From assembly GCA_013348845.1 (NCBI GenBank), contig CP054675.1:2303501-2367500 (forward strand): a stretch of 64,000 bases of DNA, read 5' to 3'. A program made the translations under genes and the position numbers. Each line of letters opens with the position of its first letter. The stretch's first letter is position 1. Positions 27,141-36,437 of this stretch are shown here, in pieces. Below the pieces are notes generated by a model. That model saw only the letters and a program-made list of their open reading frames with translations, was not told the origin of the DNA and searched no databases. The DNA comes from Candidatus Tepidiaquacella proteinivora. GTDB lineage: Bacteria > Bacteroidota > Ignavibacteria > Tepidaquicellales > Tepidaquicellaceae.

Positions 27141-29543
27141 ATGAGATTTAGTTTAAATTGGATTAAAAATTATATACCAGGTTTATCTGGTTTAAGTGTT
27201 GAGGATATTAAAAGCAGAATGATAGCAATCGGGTTTGATATTGAATCAGTTGAGTCGGAAAGTGAGAAGTATGAAAACTTTGTTGTAGCAGAAATTATTG
27301 AGATTAATAAAATCCCCAAATCTGATAAACTAACATTATGTAAGGTAACCGATGGTTCTTCTAACTATGATGTCGTTTGTGGAGCTCCTAATGTAAAAGT
27401 CGGACAAAAAGTATGTTTGGCTAAAGTTGGAGCCGTTATACCGTCAGGTGAATTGAAAATAGAAAAAACAAAAATTAGAGGCGTGGTTTCTGAGGGAATG
27501 CTTTGTGCGGAAGATGAATTAGGAATATCAGATGACCACAGCGGGATTATGGTTCTTGACCCGTCAGTCAAAACTGGCATTCCTTTTTCTGAATATTTAG
27601 GTGCAAATGATTATTTTTTTGAAATTGCAATAACTCCGAATCGGGGTGATTTACTTTCTCATTTTGGGGTTGCCCGGGAAATTGCTGCTGCTGTTGGGTT
27701 ACAATTTGTAAAACCAGAGATTAAATTAAAGACTTCTAATGAGAAAAGTTCAGATTATGTTTCTATATCAATAGAGAGTAAGGAATTTTGCAAAAGATTT
27801 ACAGGACGAATTGTGAAAAATGTTAAAATTGATGAATCCCCGGACTGGTTAAAAAAATATTTAATCGCTGTTGGATTAAGACCAAGAAATAATATTGTTG
27901 ACATTACAAATTTTGTTATGATGGAAACGGGACAACCACTTCATGCCTTTGATTATGATAAAATAAGAGGTAAGAAAATCATTATAAAAACTGCAAAGGT
28001 TGGAGATAAATTCATTACACTTGATTCAAAAGAAAGAATTTTGAACGAATTTTCATTAATGGTATGTGATGCGGAAGGTCCCTCTGCAATTGCTGGAGTT
28101 ATGGGAGGGGAATTTTCTGAAATTACTGAAAATACAAAAAATGTTTTTATAGAAAGTGCCTTTTTCGATCCTGTTTGTATTAGAAGAAATTCAAAAAAAT
28201 TAAATCTTATTACTGATGCATCTCAGAGGTTTGAAAGAGGCGTGGATATAGAAAATGTTGTTTATGCCTCTAACCGAGCAGCACAACTTATGAGCGAAAT
28301 TGCAGGAGGAGAAGTATTGGATGAACTTATTGATGTTTATCCTGAACCGTTTAAAAAGATTCACATTTCTCTTAGACCTAAAAGGGTTCAAAGTTTGCTT
28401 GGAAAAGATATAACTGAAGACCAAATTATTAATTTATTAGAAAGTATAGGAATTATTTGTATAGAAAAATTGGATACTTATTCAATATTTGAAATTCCGG
28501 AATACAGAAGACATGATTTAACAAGAGAAGTTGATTTAATTGAAGAAGTAGCAAGATTATATGGATATGACAACTTTGAAAATGATTATTCTATTAAATT
28601 TGATGTTTTTAATTTACCGGATTATAATGATAATTTTAATGATTTCTTATTCGAATTAAAGGAATATTTTATTGGCAGAGGTTTTAATGAAATTATTACA
28701 TATTCTCAACAGAATGAAAATTTTGTAAAGCAATTCTCTGAAAGATATATAACACTGCAGAATCCGAATTCTGTTGAAATGAATACAATGAGAGTAAATC
28801 TTGCTTATGGATTACTTGATACTATGAAACTTAATTTCAATAATTCAGGAAAAGATGTTAATCTTAAATTATTCGAGATTGGAAAAGTTTTTCAAAATAA
28901 CGAAGAAAAATTCAATGAGAAATATAATTTATGCTTTGGTATAGGAGGAAATTTTGATTTGTATGGCTTTGATGTTAAAGAAAGAAAGTATGATTTCTTC
29001 GATCTGAAAGGGGAAATTGAACTTTTTTATAAGAAATTAAATCTTGAAAATAATAAAATTATTTATTATAATAGTACAAGTTCTTTAAATAAGATTGCTG
29101 ATCTATATGTAAATAATGTACTTATAGGTAATGCATACTATTTTAATGGTGAGGAAAATCATTTTTTAGATAAAGGTCAGGAAGTATTTTTATGCGAAGT
29201 TGATATTGAGTTGCTGTTTAAATTTTTAAAAAGAGAGAGAAAATTTAAAGATATATACAGGTATCCTCCTGTTAAAAGAGATTTGGCATTACTGGTAAGA
29301 AATGATATAAATTATGAAAATATTAAACAAGTAATTATTGAAAATAGTAATAATTTATTGAGTTCTTTGAAACTTTTTGATATATATAAGGATAAAAAGT
29401 TAGGAGAAAACTTTAAGAGTATTGCTCTTACTTTTGAATTTAACTCTACTGAGCGAACATTAACAGATGAAGAGGTGAATTTAATTATTGAAAGGATTGT
29501 TAATTCTTTAAATAAGAAGTATGCAATTAAATTAAGAAATTAA
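27141..29543 (+). CDS. pheT: Phenylalanyl-tRNA synthetase beta subunit
   Basis: 800 residues, the full-length bacterial form. The N-terminal tRNA-binding (EMAP/Trbp111-like) domain spans about 39-150 (VVAEIIEINKIPKSDKL; GVVSEGMLCAEDELG). A B3/4 editing domain (PRNNIVDITNFVMMETGQPLHAFD) follows, then B5 (RHDLTREVDLIEEVARLYGY) and a C-terminal ferredoxin-fold anticodon-binding domain starting at RYPPVKRDLALLV (about 707). Together with PheS, which is not in this window, it charges tRNA-Phe and hydrolyses mischarged Tyr-tRNA. It is followed without any gap by the coiled-coil gene and then zapA. Confidence 0.97.
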   Translation: MRFSLNWIKNYIPGLSGLSVEDIKSRMIAIGFDIESVESESEKYENFVVAEIIEINKIPKSDKLTLCKVTDGSSNYDVVCGAPNVKVGQKVCLAKVGAVIPSGELKIEKTKIRGVVSEGMLCAEDELGISDDHSGIMVLDPSVKTGIPFSEYLGANDYFFEIAITPNRGDLLSHFGVAREIAAAVGLQFVKPEIKLKTSNEKSSDYVSISIESKEFCKRFTGRIVKNVKIDESPDWLKKYLIAVGLRPRNNIVDITNFVMMETGQPLHAFDYDKIRGKKIIIKTAKVGDKFITLDSKERILNEFSLMVCDAEGPSAIAGVMGGEFSEITENTKNVFIESAFFDPVCIRRNSKKLNLITDASQRFERGVDIENVVYASNRAAQLMSEIAGGEVLDELIDVYPEPFKKIHISLRPKRVQSLLGKDITEDQIINLLESIGIICIEKLDTYSIFEIPEYRRHDLTREVDLIEEVARLYGYDNFENDYSIKFDVFNLPDYNDNFNDFLFELKEYFIGRGFNEIITYSQQNENFVKQFSERYITLQNPNSVEMNTMRVNLAYGLLDTMKLNFNNSGKDVNLKLFEIGKVFQNNEEKFNEKYNLCFGIGGNFDLYGFDVKERKYDFFDLKGEIELFYKKLNLENNKIIYYNSTSSLNKIADLYVNNVLIGNAYYFNGEENHFLDKGQEVFLCEVDIELLFKFLKRERKFKDIYRYPPVKRDLALLVRNDINYENIKQVIIENSNNLLSSLKLFDIYKDKKLGENFKSIALTFEFNSTERTLTDEEVNLIIERIVNSLNKKYAIKLRN

Positions 29544-29960
29544 ATGACAAAAGTAAATCAACCATCGTTAATTAATGATAATGAGCAACCTGAAAGTCAC
29601 AAGGATTTTGATAAGGCAAAATCTTTGTTCGTTCAGTGTGTCGATAGGTTGACTTTAAAAATCGGTTTGTTAATTGAAAGATTAAGAAGGCTTGAGGATG
29701 AAAACAAGGGATTTAAAGAAACTATTAATGATTTAAATAATAAATTACAGGAGTTAAAGCTTGAATTAGCTAAATCGAATTCTGATTCTGTTTTAAAAGA
29801 TAAAGAAATATTAAATTTAAAAAGCATTATTTTAGGTTTACAATCGAATAAATCTTCTGTCTTAGATAAAGAAAATATTAAGAGCAGAGTTAAAGAGTTA
29901 ATCGCGAGGATTGATACTCATTTAGAGCAATATGAAGAGAATCAGGAAGAAGATGAATGA
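29544..29960 (+). CDS. Small coiled-coil protein next to zapA, possible ZapB-like partner
   Basis: 138 residues, no signal peptide or membrane helix. A long heptad-rich coiled coil covers about residues 38-100 (LIERLRRLEDENKGF; LNNKLQELKLELAKS), followed by a short acidic C-terminal segment (ELIARIDTHLEQYEE). A small coiled-coil gene between pheT and zapA is a recurrent arrangement in Bacteroidota. The ATG begins at the base directly after the pheT stop, and zapA follows 53 nt later. By analogy with ZapA-ZapB it may bind ZapA and bundle Z-ring filaments; this is inference from context, not from sequence homology. Confidence 0.75.
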   Translation: MTKVNQPSLINDNEQPESHKDFDKAKSLFVQCVDRLTLKIGLLIERLRRLEDENKGFKETINDLNNKLQELKLELAKSNSDSVLKDKEILNLKSIILGLQSNKSSVLDKENIKSRVKELIARIDTHLEQYEENQEEDE

Positions 29961-30013
29961 ATTAATTTATTTTAATTTTATTTATGTTTGACTGGAAATA
30001 TTAAACTAAGGTT

Positions 30014-30313
30014 ATGAAAAGTAGCGGTATAAAGGTCAAAATTTTTAATAGTGAATATAATCTTGTAGGTGAAAATCCTGCAGAGGTTGAAAAGATTGCC
30101 AATTATGTTGATAATACGATGCACAAAATAAGCTATCAATCACCATATACATCAGTTGAATTTATAGCAATAGTATCAGCAATAAATATAGCCGAAAACT
30201 ATTTTAAGGAAAAAGAGAGTAAAAGGGCATTGGAAAAAGAATTTACATCCTTATTAAATGATTTCAGTGCCCGAATTGATGACCTGAACCAGCAATTAGA
30301 AAATATACTTTAG
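30014..30313 (+). CDS. zapA: Cell division protein ZapA
   Basis: 99 residues with the ZapA globular head (VKIFNSEYNLVGENPAEVEKIANYVD) and a C-terminal coiled coil (FKEKESKRALEKEF onward). ZapA binds FtsZ and crosslinks protofilaments. It lies between the coiled-coil gene and a structured RNA, followed by rny, matching the zapA - 6S RNA neighbourhood known from enterobacteria and many Bacteroidota. Confidence 0.93.
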   Translation: MKSSGIKVKIFNSEYNLVGENPAEVEKIANYVDNTMHKISYQSPYTSVEFIAIVSAINIAENYFKEKESKRALEKEFTSLLNDFSARIDDLNQQLENIL

Positions 30314-30340
30314 TTTCGTTCTTTGACATAAAAAAGTTTA

Positions 30341-30576
30341 AAAACCGCACATCTACAGTCAAACATAGATATAAAGAACTTAGCAATAATAAAAACTTGG
30401 GAGGCAAGCTCTAAAATGTCAATTACAGGCCTCACCGGTTTACCGGATTTACTAACAGAACGGAAGTTCTGTATTATTAGTAAGCAGTGGAAGTAAAAGA
30501 CATTTTGGCACCACCCACTATGTATGTAAGAGAGGTTCTCTTATAATAATTTGACTAGTGATAGTGCGGTTTTTTT
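30341..30576 (+). ncRNA. ssrS: Structured RNA between zapA and rny, probable 6S RNA
   Basis: A 236-nt element with no coding frame. The ends pair perfectly: AAAACCGCAC (30341-30350) with GTGCGGTTTT (30564-30573), finishing in a T run, so the closing stem doubles as a terminator. Inside it AGTCAAA (30357-30363) pairs with TTTGACT (30550-30556), AAAATGTC (30413-30420) pairs with GACATTTT (30499-30506), and a GGAA-capped hairpin (CAGAAC 30456-30461 with GTTCTG 30466-30471) lies on top of TTACTAA/TTAGTAA (30449-30455, 30477-30483). A long rod with an interrupted centre and the position after zapA are typical of 6S RNA, which mimics an open promoter and binds RNA polymerase. No conserved 6S sequence was checked, so the family call is inferred; the existence of a structured RNA is well supported. 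Confidence 0.75.
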
Positions 30577-30620
30577 ATTAATAAATTTTATGTTTAATTT
30601 AAAGCGGAGGTAAATTAAGT

Positions 30621-32276
30621 ATGGAAATGGAAATATATATTCTATTACCAATTTTTGTAATTTTATGTTTATTGACTTTTTTTCTCGGCTGGTATATTCA
30701 AAATAGAGCAAATAAAACGAAAATTAATAGCGCTGAGAATATTTCCAAACAGATTATTAATGATGCTGAAAATAAAGCGAAAGAAATAATTTTAGAAGCA
30801 GAGAAAAAAGCAAAGCAGTTTAAAATTGATGCTGAAAAATATGCACAGACTCTTAAAAAAGAAAAGATGTTAGAAGTTAAAGATGAATTTTATAAAAGGA
30901 AACAAAAATTTGATGAAGATGTTAGGCTAAAGGAAAAAGAACTGTTTGATTTTGAAAGGAAATTGCGTAATGAAAAGGAAACAATAGAAAAGTTAAAGTT
31001 AGATTTGAATAATAAGCAAAGTGAAGCTGAGAAATCAATTAATACTTATAATGTCAAAATTAAAGAAGTTGATGAAAAGGAAAAACTTGTAGAAAAGCTA
31101 ATTAAAGAAAATGAGGAATTAATAGTTAAACAGAGTGAAACATTACAATCCATTGCTGGAATGACTGAAGAAGAAGCAAAGAAAGTTCTTTTTGATAACT
31201 TGATTAATAAGGCAAAATTAGAAGCGGCGCAAAAGCTACAGGAAATTAGAGAGGAAACAAAACAAGAAGCAAACAAAATTGCAAAAGAAATTATTGTCCA
31301 AGCAATTCAAAGGTCTGCAATTGATCATTCTGTAGAAACTACTGTTAGTGTGCTACAAATTACTTCCGATGAGTTGAAAGGCAGAATTATAGGAAAGGAA
31401 GGTAGAAATATAAGGGCATTCGAAGCAGTTACAGGTGTAGATATTATAGTTGATGATACACCTGAAGCGATAATTATTTCTGCTTTTGATCCATTTAGAA
31501 GGGAAGTTGCAAGAGTTGCTATGGAGAGATTAATTCAGGATGGAAGGATTCACCCGGCAAGAATCGAAGAAGTAGTTGAAAAAGTGGAAAGAGAGTTGAA
31601 TGAAGAAATCTTTAGGGTGGGTGAGCAAACTTTAATTGATATGGAAATTCAGAATGTAAATAGAGATATTATTACACTTATTGGAAGAATGAAGTATCGT
31701 TCAAGCTACGGACAAAATGTTTTAAACCACTCAATAGAAGTTAGTTATCTTGCTGGAATTATGGCAGCAGAATTAGGATTTGATCCGATACTTGCTAAAC
31801 GGGCTGGACTCTTTCACGACATTGGTAAAACTGTAGATAGAAGTATTGAAGGACCGCATGCTATTTTAGGTTATGAGATAGCAAGGCGATGTAAAGAACA
31901 CCCGATTATTTGTAATGCTATTGGTGCTCATCATGATGAGATTCCAATGGAACATCCAATTTCTGTTCTTGTACAGGTAGCTGATGCGATAAGCGGTGCG
32001 CGTCCTGGTGCAAGGAGAGAGTCTGTGGAAGCATACTGGAAAAGACTTGAGAAACTTGAAACCATTGCAACTTCATTTGAAGGTGTTGCAAAGACTTATG
32101 CAATTCAGGCTGGAAGAGAAGTTAGGGTCATTGTCGAATGTGATAAAATCAATGATATTATGCAGGATCAACTTGCAGATGATATTGCGCATAAAATTCA
32201 GGAGGAAATGGAATATCCTGGTCAAATAAAAGTTAATGTAATTAGAGAGAGAAGATCTATTGCATATGCAAAATAA
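30621..32276 (+). CDS. rny: Ribonuclease Y
   Basis: 551 residues: N-terminal membrane helix (about 5-25), a long coiled coil (about 30-200), a KH domain with GRIIGKEGRN at about 254-263 and an HD phosphohydrolase domain with H399-D400 (FHDIGKT). It is the membrane-bound endoribonuclease that starts mRNA decay. The start is chosen at ATG 30621, 10 nt after GGAGG (30606-30610); a second ATG six bases later is too distant. It directly follows the structured RNA, whose terminator ends 44 nt upstream. Confidence 0.97.
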   Translation: MEMEIYILLPIFVILCLLTFFLGWYIQNRANKTKINSAENISKQIINDAENKAKEIILEAEKKAKQFKIDAEKYAQTLKKEKMLEVKDEFYKRKQKFDEDVRLKEKELFDFERKLRNEKETIEKLKLDLNNKQSEAEKSINTYNVKIKEVDEKEKLVEKLIKENEELIVKQSETLQSIAGMTEEEAKKVLFDNLINKAKLEAAQKLQEIREETKQEANKIAKEIIVQAIQRSAIDHSVETTVSVLQITSDELKGRIIGKEGRNIRAFEAVTGVDIIVDDTPEAIIISAFDPFRREVARVAMERLIQDGRIHPARIEEVVEKVERELNEEIFRVGEQTLIDMEIQNVNRDIITLIGRMKYRSSYGQNVLNHSIEVSYLAGIMAAELGFDPILAKRAGLFHDIGKTVDRSIEGPHAILGYEIARRCKEHPIICNAIGAHHDEIPMEHPISVLVQVADAISGARPGARRESVEAYWKRLEKLETIATSFEGVAKTYAIQAGREVRVIVECDKINDIMQDQLADDIAHKIQEEMEYPGQIKVNVIRERRSIAYAK

Positions 32277-32315
32277 TTTTCATAATATTATGAAGATATA
32301 AATTATCAAAATATT

Positions 32316-32924
32316 ATGAAAAAAAATAAAGAAAAAATTTTAATTGGAATTACTGGCGGTATCGGTTCCGGTAAATCAGAAGTTTGTACACAACTCGCCA
32401 ATAAAGGTTTTAAAGTATTTTTTGCCGATTTAATGGCGAAAGAATTATATGCAAAAGATAAGAAATTAACTTCTCAGTTAGTTAAGAGATTTGGAAAGGA
32501 GATTTTAAATTTTAAAGGAAAAATCAATTTATCCAAATTTAAAGAGATTATATTTGCGAACAAGAAAAATTATTTAGACGCAAATAAAATTATCCATCCT
32601 GCAGTCATTCGGTATTTGGATACTGAAGTCAAAAAGTGTAAGGAAAAAATAATTTTTATTGAATCAGCAATTGTATATGAGAGTAATTTTGATAAGTATC
32701 TTGATTATGTTGTTTTAGTATATTCAAATAAGGAAAATAGAATCAGAAGAATAATGAACCGCGATGGAGCTAAAAGAAAAGATGTTTTGCAAATAATGAA
32801 ATATCAATTACCTGAAAATGAAAAAGCTAAAAGAGCAGATTTTATAATAAATAATAATAAATCGATTGATGGCTTGAATAGGGAAATCGATGCGTTTAGT
32901 GAGATTTTAAAATTTTTAAAATAA
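32316..32924 (+). CDS. coaE: Dephospho-CoA kinase
   Basis: 202 residues with the P-loop GITGGIGSGKS near the start, the FFADLMAKELYA segment that contacts dephospho-CoA, and IIHPAVIRYLD and RMNRDGAKRKD motifs, all typical of CoaE. It catalyses the last step of coenzyme A synthesis. It lies 39 nt downstream of rny. The interval contains a 16-bp palindrome TTCATAATATTATGAA (32279-32294), whose right half is repeated across the start codon; this is likely a composition effect. Confidence 0.95.
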   Translation: MKKNKEKILIGITGGIGSGKSEVCTQLANKGFKVFFADLMAKELYAKDKKLTSQLVKRFGKEILNFKGKINLSKFKEIIFANKKNYLDANKIIHPAVIRYLDTEVKKCKEKIIFIESAIVYESNFDKYLDYVVLVYSNKENRIRRIMNRDGAKRKDVLQIMKYQLPENEKAKRADFIINNNKSIDGLNREIDAFSEILKFLK

Positions 32925-32955
32925 ATCTTCTTAATATTATAATAGAGTTTTATTT

Positions 32956-34815
32956 ATGAAAAGTCGGGTTTTCATTATTATAATTCTTTTCTTTTTTGGG
33001 GGTATTATTTTATACTCGCATAATTCTCCTGAAATTGATAAATCAAACAACCTAACATATATAGAATCTTCTTCAGGATTACAAACTATAAATTTAGAAA
33101 GTGGGAGAACAGAATTAGAATTTGCAGACGTAAATAGTGATGGATTTCTCGATATAATTTCAATTGGGGATCATGGAAATCCTCTGATAAATTCTCAGGA
33201 GCAGGGAGTTATGGTTTGGTTCGGTAATGGAACTGGTACGAATTGGAGCCATTATCAAACTGGATATCTTGGTTATGGTGGTATTGCGGTTGGTGATGTT
33301 AATAATGATGGAAAACAAGATATTGGTTATGGTATGCATCATAATTATTCCGGGAATGATTTTGGCGACCAGATTCTTGAAGTTGCTCTGGGAAATGGGA
33401 CTGGTATGAATTGGGTCCCATACGATGATAGCCTTGCTATGAATGGTGAAACTTGGGGTATGTTCACTTCTGATTTTGGTGATGTTGACAATGATGGTTT
33501 ACTTGATTTAGGTTCTATTTCCTTTGGCTGTTGCAACGGGATAAGAGTCTATAAAAATTTAGGTACCGGTATATGGAGACAAACATTTGCAGCAAATGGT
33601 GGTAATTCAAATATGGAATTTTCTTTTGGTGATATTAATAAGGATGGTAATCTTGATTTAGTCGCATCGTACCAGTACGGAACAGTTTATTTTGGAGATG
33701 GTAATGGTGGATTTACACAGGCTCAATATAATTTACCGTCGCCAAGCTCATCAGGTAATCCCGGAGTTACTCTCGGTGATGTTGATAATGATGGAGCAAT
33801 GGATGTAGGTTTTATTGGTTCTGGTGGAGCTGTTAACGTCTGGAAATTTGATAGAGTTGCATTACAATATGTAAATCTTTCTGCAAATCTTCCAACTTCT
33901 GGTAATTATAAAGCAGCAGTTTTGTATGATATGGATTCTGATGACTTTTGTGATTTAGTTCTTTATGGAGATGCTACAATTACAGTATGGAAAGGTAATG
34001 GAGGAACAAACTGGGTTCAGGTTGCAAGTTTTTCAGTACCAACTCCCGGCAATTATTCCGGTATTGCTATTGCGGATGCTGATAGAAATGGTTTTGCAGA
34101 TATTGGTTTACAAACTGCACATCAGGTAAGTTTATTTAATTATAAAAATATGCTGAGATTTTTTAAAGAAACAACTCCATATACAACATTATCTATCAAA
34201 CCTATTTTCCCAAAAGGATATGAATATTTTAAGTCGGGTTGTGTAAGGTTTATTAAATGGATTACTTCTGCCCCTTCAAATTTAGATTCGAGAGTTAAAC
34301 TGGAGTTATCAACTAATGGTCCGAATGGTCCATTTACATTGATTGCTGATAGTGTTAGGAATAATGGAATTTATCAGTGGTCTATTCCTTCTGGTATTAC
34401 TTCTGCAAATTGTTATATAAGATATACAGTCTATGTAATAAATTCTTCTCAAACATATACTGCTATGAATACTAAACCCTTTGGGATAGGATTATATACT
34501 AGTGCTGAAATGAATAATAAAAGTATTCCGCAAAAATATTTTTTACATCAAAATTATCCCAATCCGTTTAATCAATCCACAATAATAAAGTATCAATTGC
34601 AGAGTAAAGCTTATATAACTTTAAAGATTTATGATATAGTTGGAAAAGAAATAGTAACTCTGATTAGTACAGAAAAAGAGCCTGGAGAATATGATATAAA
34701 TTTCAATGCTAAAGACTTGCCAAGTGGTATTTATTTTTATCAGATAAAAATATATAGTTCAGATAAAAAAGATTTAATTTTTTCGCAGATAAAGAAATTA
34801 ATTATTATTAAATAA
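32956..34815 (+). CDS. Secreted FG-GAP/VCBS repeat protein with type IX secretion sorting domain
   Basis: 619 residues. A signal peptide (1-21) is followed by seven repeats, each centred on a Ca-binding loop of the DxDxDG type: DVNSDGFLD, DVNNDGKQD, DVDNDGLLD, DINKDGNLD, DVDNDGAMD, DMDSDDFCD and DADRNGFAD. Seven such repeats are expected to fold as a seven-bladed beta-propeller. A linker Ig-like region (about 420-525) leads to a C-terminal type A sorting domain with NYPNPFNQST and ending in IKKLIIIK. It would be exported by Sec, then across the outer membrane by the type IX system and attached or released; ligand unknown. It starts 31 nt after coaE. Confidence 0.9.
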   Translation: MKSRVFIIIILFFFGGIILYSHNSPEIDKSNNLTYIESSSGLQTINLESGRTELEFADVNSDGFLDIISIGDHGNPLINSQEQGVMVWFGNGTGTNWSHYQTGYLGYGGIAVGDVNNDGKQDIGYGMHHNYSGNDFGDQILEVALGNGTGMNWVPYDDSLAMNGETWGMFTSDFGDVDNDGLLDLGSISFGCCNGIRVYKNLGTGIWRQTFAANGGNSNMEFSFGDINKDGNLDLVASYQYGTVYFGDGNGGFTQAQYNLPSPSSSGNPGVTLGDVDNDGAMDVGFIGSGGAVNVWKFDRVALQYVNLSANLPTSGNYKAAVLYDMDSDDFCDLVLYGDATITVWKGNGGTNWVQVASFSVPTPGNYSGIAIADADRNGFADIGLQTAHQVSLFNYKNMLRFFKETTPYTTLSIKPIFPKGYEYFKSGCVRFIKWITSAPSNLDSRVKLELSTNGPNGPFTLIADSVRNNGIYQWSIPSGITSANCYIRYTVYVINSSQTYTAMNTKPFGIGLYTSAEMNNKSIPQKYFLHQNYPNPFNQSTIIKYQLQSKAYITLKIYDIVGKEIVTLISTEKEPGEYDINFNAKDLPSGIYFYQIKIYSSDKKDLIFSQIKKLIIIK

Positions 34816-34902
34816 AAAATTTTATAAAGATAAAGTTTTATTTATAAATACAATTTATAAATCAATATACTAAATTCAAGTATTTAATTGGGGAGTATTA
34901 AT

Positions 34903-35997
34903 TTAACAATTTAGTGCACGTTTTAAATTCATGATTTGATAATTCAAATCCAATTTATGTAATTTTAAATATGCTTTTTCTTTTATTGATATAATCTCTT
35001 TATTTTGGGCTATCTGATTTATTATATCAATAAAATTGTTTTTGTTGTAAAAAAAAGAAACTTCTTTAAAATCCTCTATTTTATTAAAATCTTCGTATAA
35101 TAATAATGGTTTTTTAAAGGATAATGCTGATAAGTACGCCCCTGAAATTTTAGCTTCTTTATATGATGTGTAATACCTTAACCCGGGATGAATAAGAGTT
35201 GCTATGATATCACTTTCAAAAATTGTTTTGTAATATAACTTTTCCGGGATGAATTTGCTAAAAGTTCTTATTTTATTTTCAAGATTGTTTCTCTTAATAT
35301 AATTTATAATTTCAAATCCTTTATCATCTACTGCAGTTCCTAAAAAAATAAACTTAATATTTTCCGGTATTTCGTTTTTAGAAATTATATTCAATAAAAA
35401 TTTGTAATCTCTGCGGTTCTGGTCTATTTCCCCAGGTATGCATATTGTAATTATATCCGAATTAATAGAATCTTCATTAAGAAATTCCCGTATTTTCTTG
35501 TTAATGAAACATGGATATATCGATTCTATTTTATAATTTTTGAAATTTTTATTACAATAATCCTTTACAAAATCATTGAGGACAAAATATTTTTTTATTT
35601 TTAATGAAATCAGTTTTTGAGTAAAACTGTTCTTTAGTTTATCTGTATCGTGCAGTATTCCATAAATATTAATTTTCCTAAAAAGAAATTTTAAAATGAA
35701 ATCTCTTGCAAATATCCCTTGAGCATTGTTTAATATTACATTATTAATGTTATATTTCTCTGAAATATTATTAAAATTTCTGATAAAATTTAATCTGATT
35801 TTTCGATTATAAAAATCTACTTTTTGAATACATACTTTTCCTTCTATCAAACTTTCATCAAGAGCTGTTTTAGTGTTTATCCACAAAAAAACATTTTCAA
35901 AAAGATTATTTAATAATAATATTTGTGGATATATTATATCGTGTTGCCTTTCTGAAAATTCGATTAATGCAATATTTTGTGATTTTTCGAAACTCAA
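34903..35997 (-). CDS. Putative glycosyltransferase (GT4-like, GT-B fold)
   Basis: 364 residues without signal peptide. The C-terminal half shows a GT-B pattern: ICIPGEIDQNRRDYKFLL starts the nucleotide-sugar domain, followed by IKFIFLGTAVDDKG, and then the SDIIATLIHPGLRYYTSYK...SGAYLSALSFKKPLLLYED region, which corresponds to the usual donor-binding stretch where a Glu is expected. The N-terminal half has Rossmann-like strands (NVILNNAQG). The probable start is TTG at 35997, since an in-frame stop lies four codons upstream. The gene stands alone on the minus strand between long AT-rich spacers and is itself very AT-rich, which may indicate separate acquisition. Acceptor and donor are unknown. 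Confidence 0.65.
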   Translation of the reverse strand: MSFEKSQNIALIEFSERQHDIIYPQILLLNNLFENVFLWINTKTALDESLIEGKVCIQKVDFYNRKIRLNFIRNFNNISEKYNINNVILNNAQGIFARDFILKFLFRKINIYGILHDTDKLKNSFTQKLISLKIKKYFVLNDFVKDYCNKNFKNYKIESIYPCFINKKIREFLNEDSINSDIITICIPGEIDQNRRDYKFLLNIISKNEIPENIKFIFLGTAVDDKGFEIINYIKRNNLENKIRTFSKFIPEKLYYKTIFESDIIATLIHPGLRYYTSYKEAKISGAYLSALSFKKPLLLYEDFNKIEDFKEVSFFYNKNNFIDIINQIAQNKEIISIKEKAYLKLHKLDLNYQIMNLKRALNC

Positions 35998-36437
35998 AAT
36001 GATTGTCTATATTTAAGCTCTTTTCATTTGGGTGGATATATATTCATAGGTTAATGATATTTCATCAAAATAAAATTACATATAATATTTTTTAAATAAT
36101 GTATAAAAACTAAAACTGATATGTCACTTTATATTTAGTAAATAAAGATATTACTTTATTATTTATTTAAAAATCTTAAAGATCCAACTTTAATCTTTAT
36201 GTACTTAAAACTTTATTAACAAGAAATAACAATTGTTAATTATATTTAGGTGATATTTAGATGAATTCAGTAATACAATGAAATTTTCAATAATTATTTA
36301 ATTGATTATTCATTGAAATATTTATATTTTTTATGATAAAATAATTAAAATCAAATCAAAGGAGGTACATCTTCCACAACCTTGAAACAAAAGTAAGGAA
36401 CAGAAACCTGAACTTACTGAACGGTAAAGTACTGGTT
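35998..36437. other. AT-rich divergent intergenic region with strong isolated Shine-Dalgarno
   Basis: About 440 bp between the glycosyltransferase and HNH genes. No gene or RNA is recognised. A weak Bacteroidota-type promoter for the HNH gene can be seen: TTG at 36302-36304 and TATATTTT at 36323-36330, 18 bp apart. A perfect AAAGGAGGT lies at 36358-36366, but no ATG, GTG or TTG follows at normal distance in the HNH frame. From 36345 the HNH frame is open. Confidence 0.5.

Noticed and set aside
32279-32319. Palindrome TTCATAATATTATGAA and repeated half-site before coaE
   Set aside because: Pure A/T-type palindromes are frequent by chance in this genome and no regulator links to it.
34840-34862. 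Two ATTTATAAAT palindromes 13 bp apart between convergent genes
   Set aside because: Located downstream of both genes and explained by A/T composition; no regulatory role expected.
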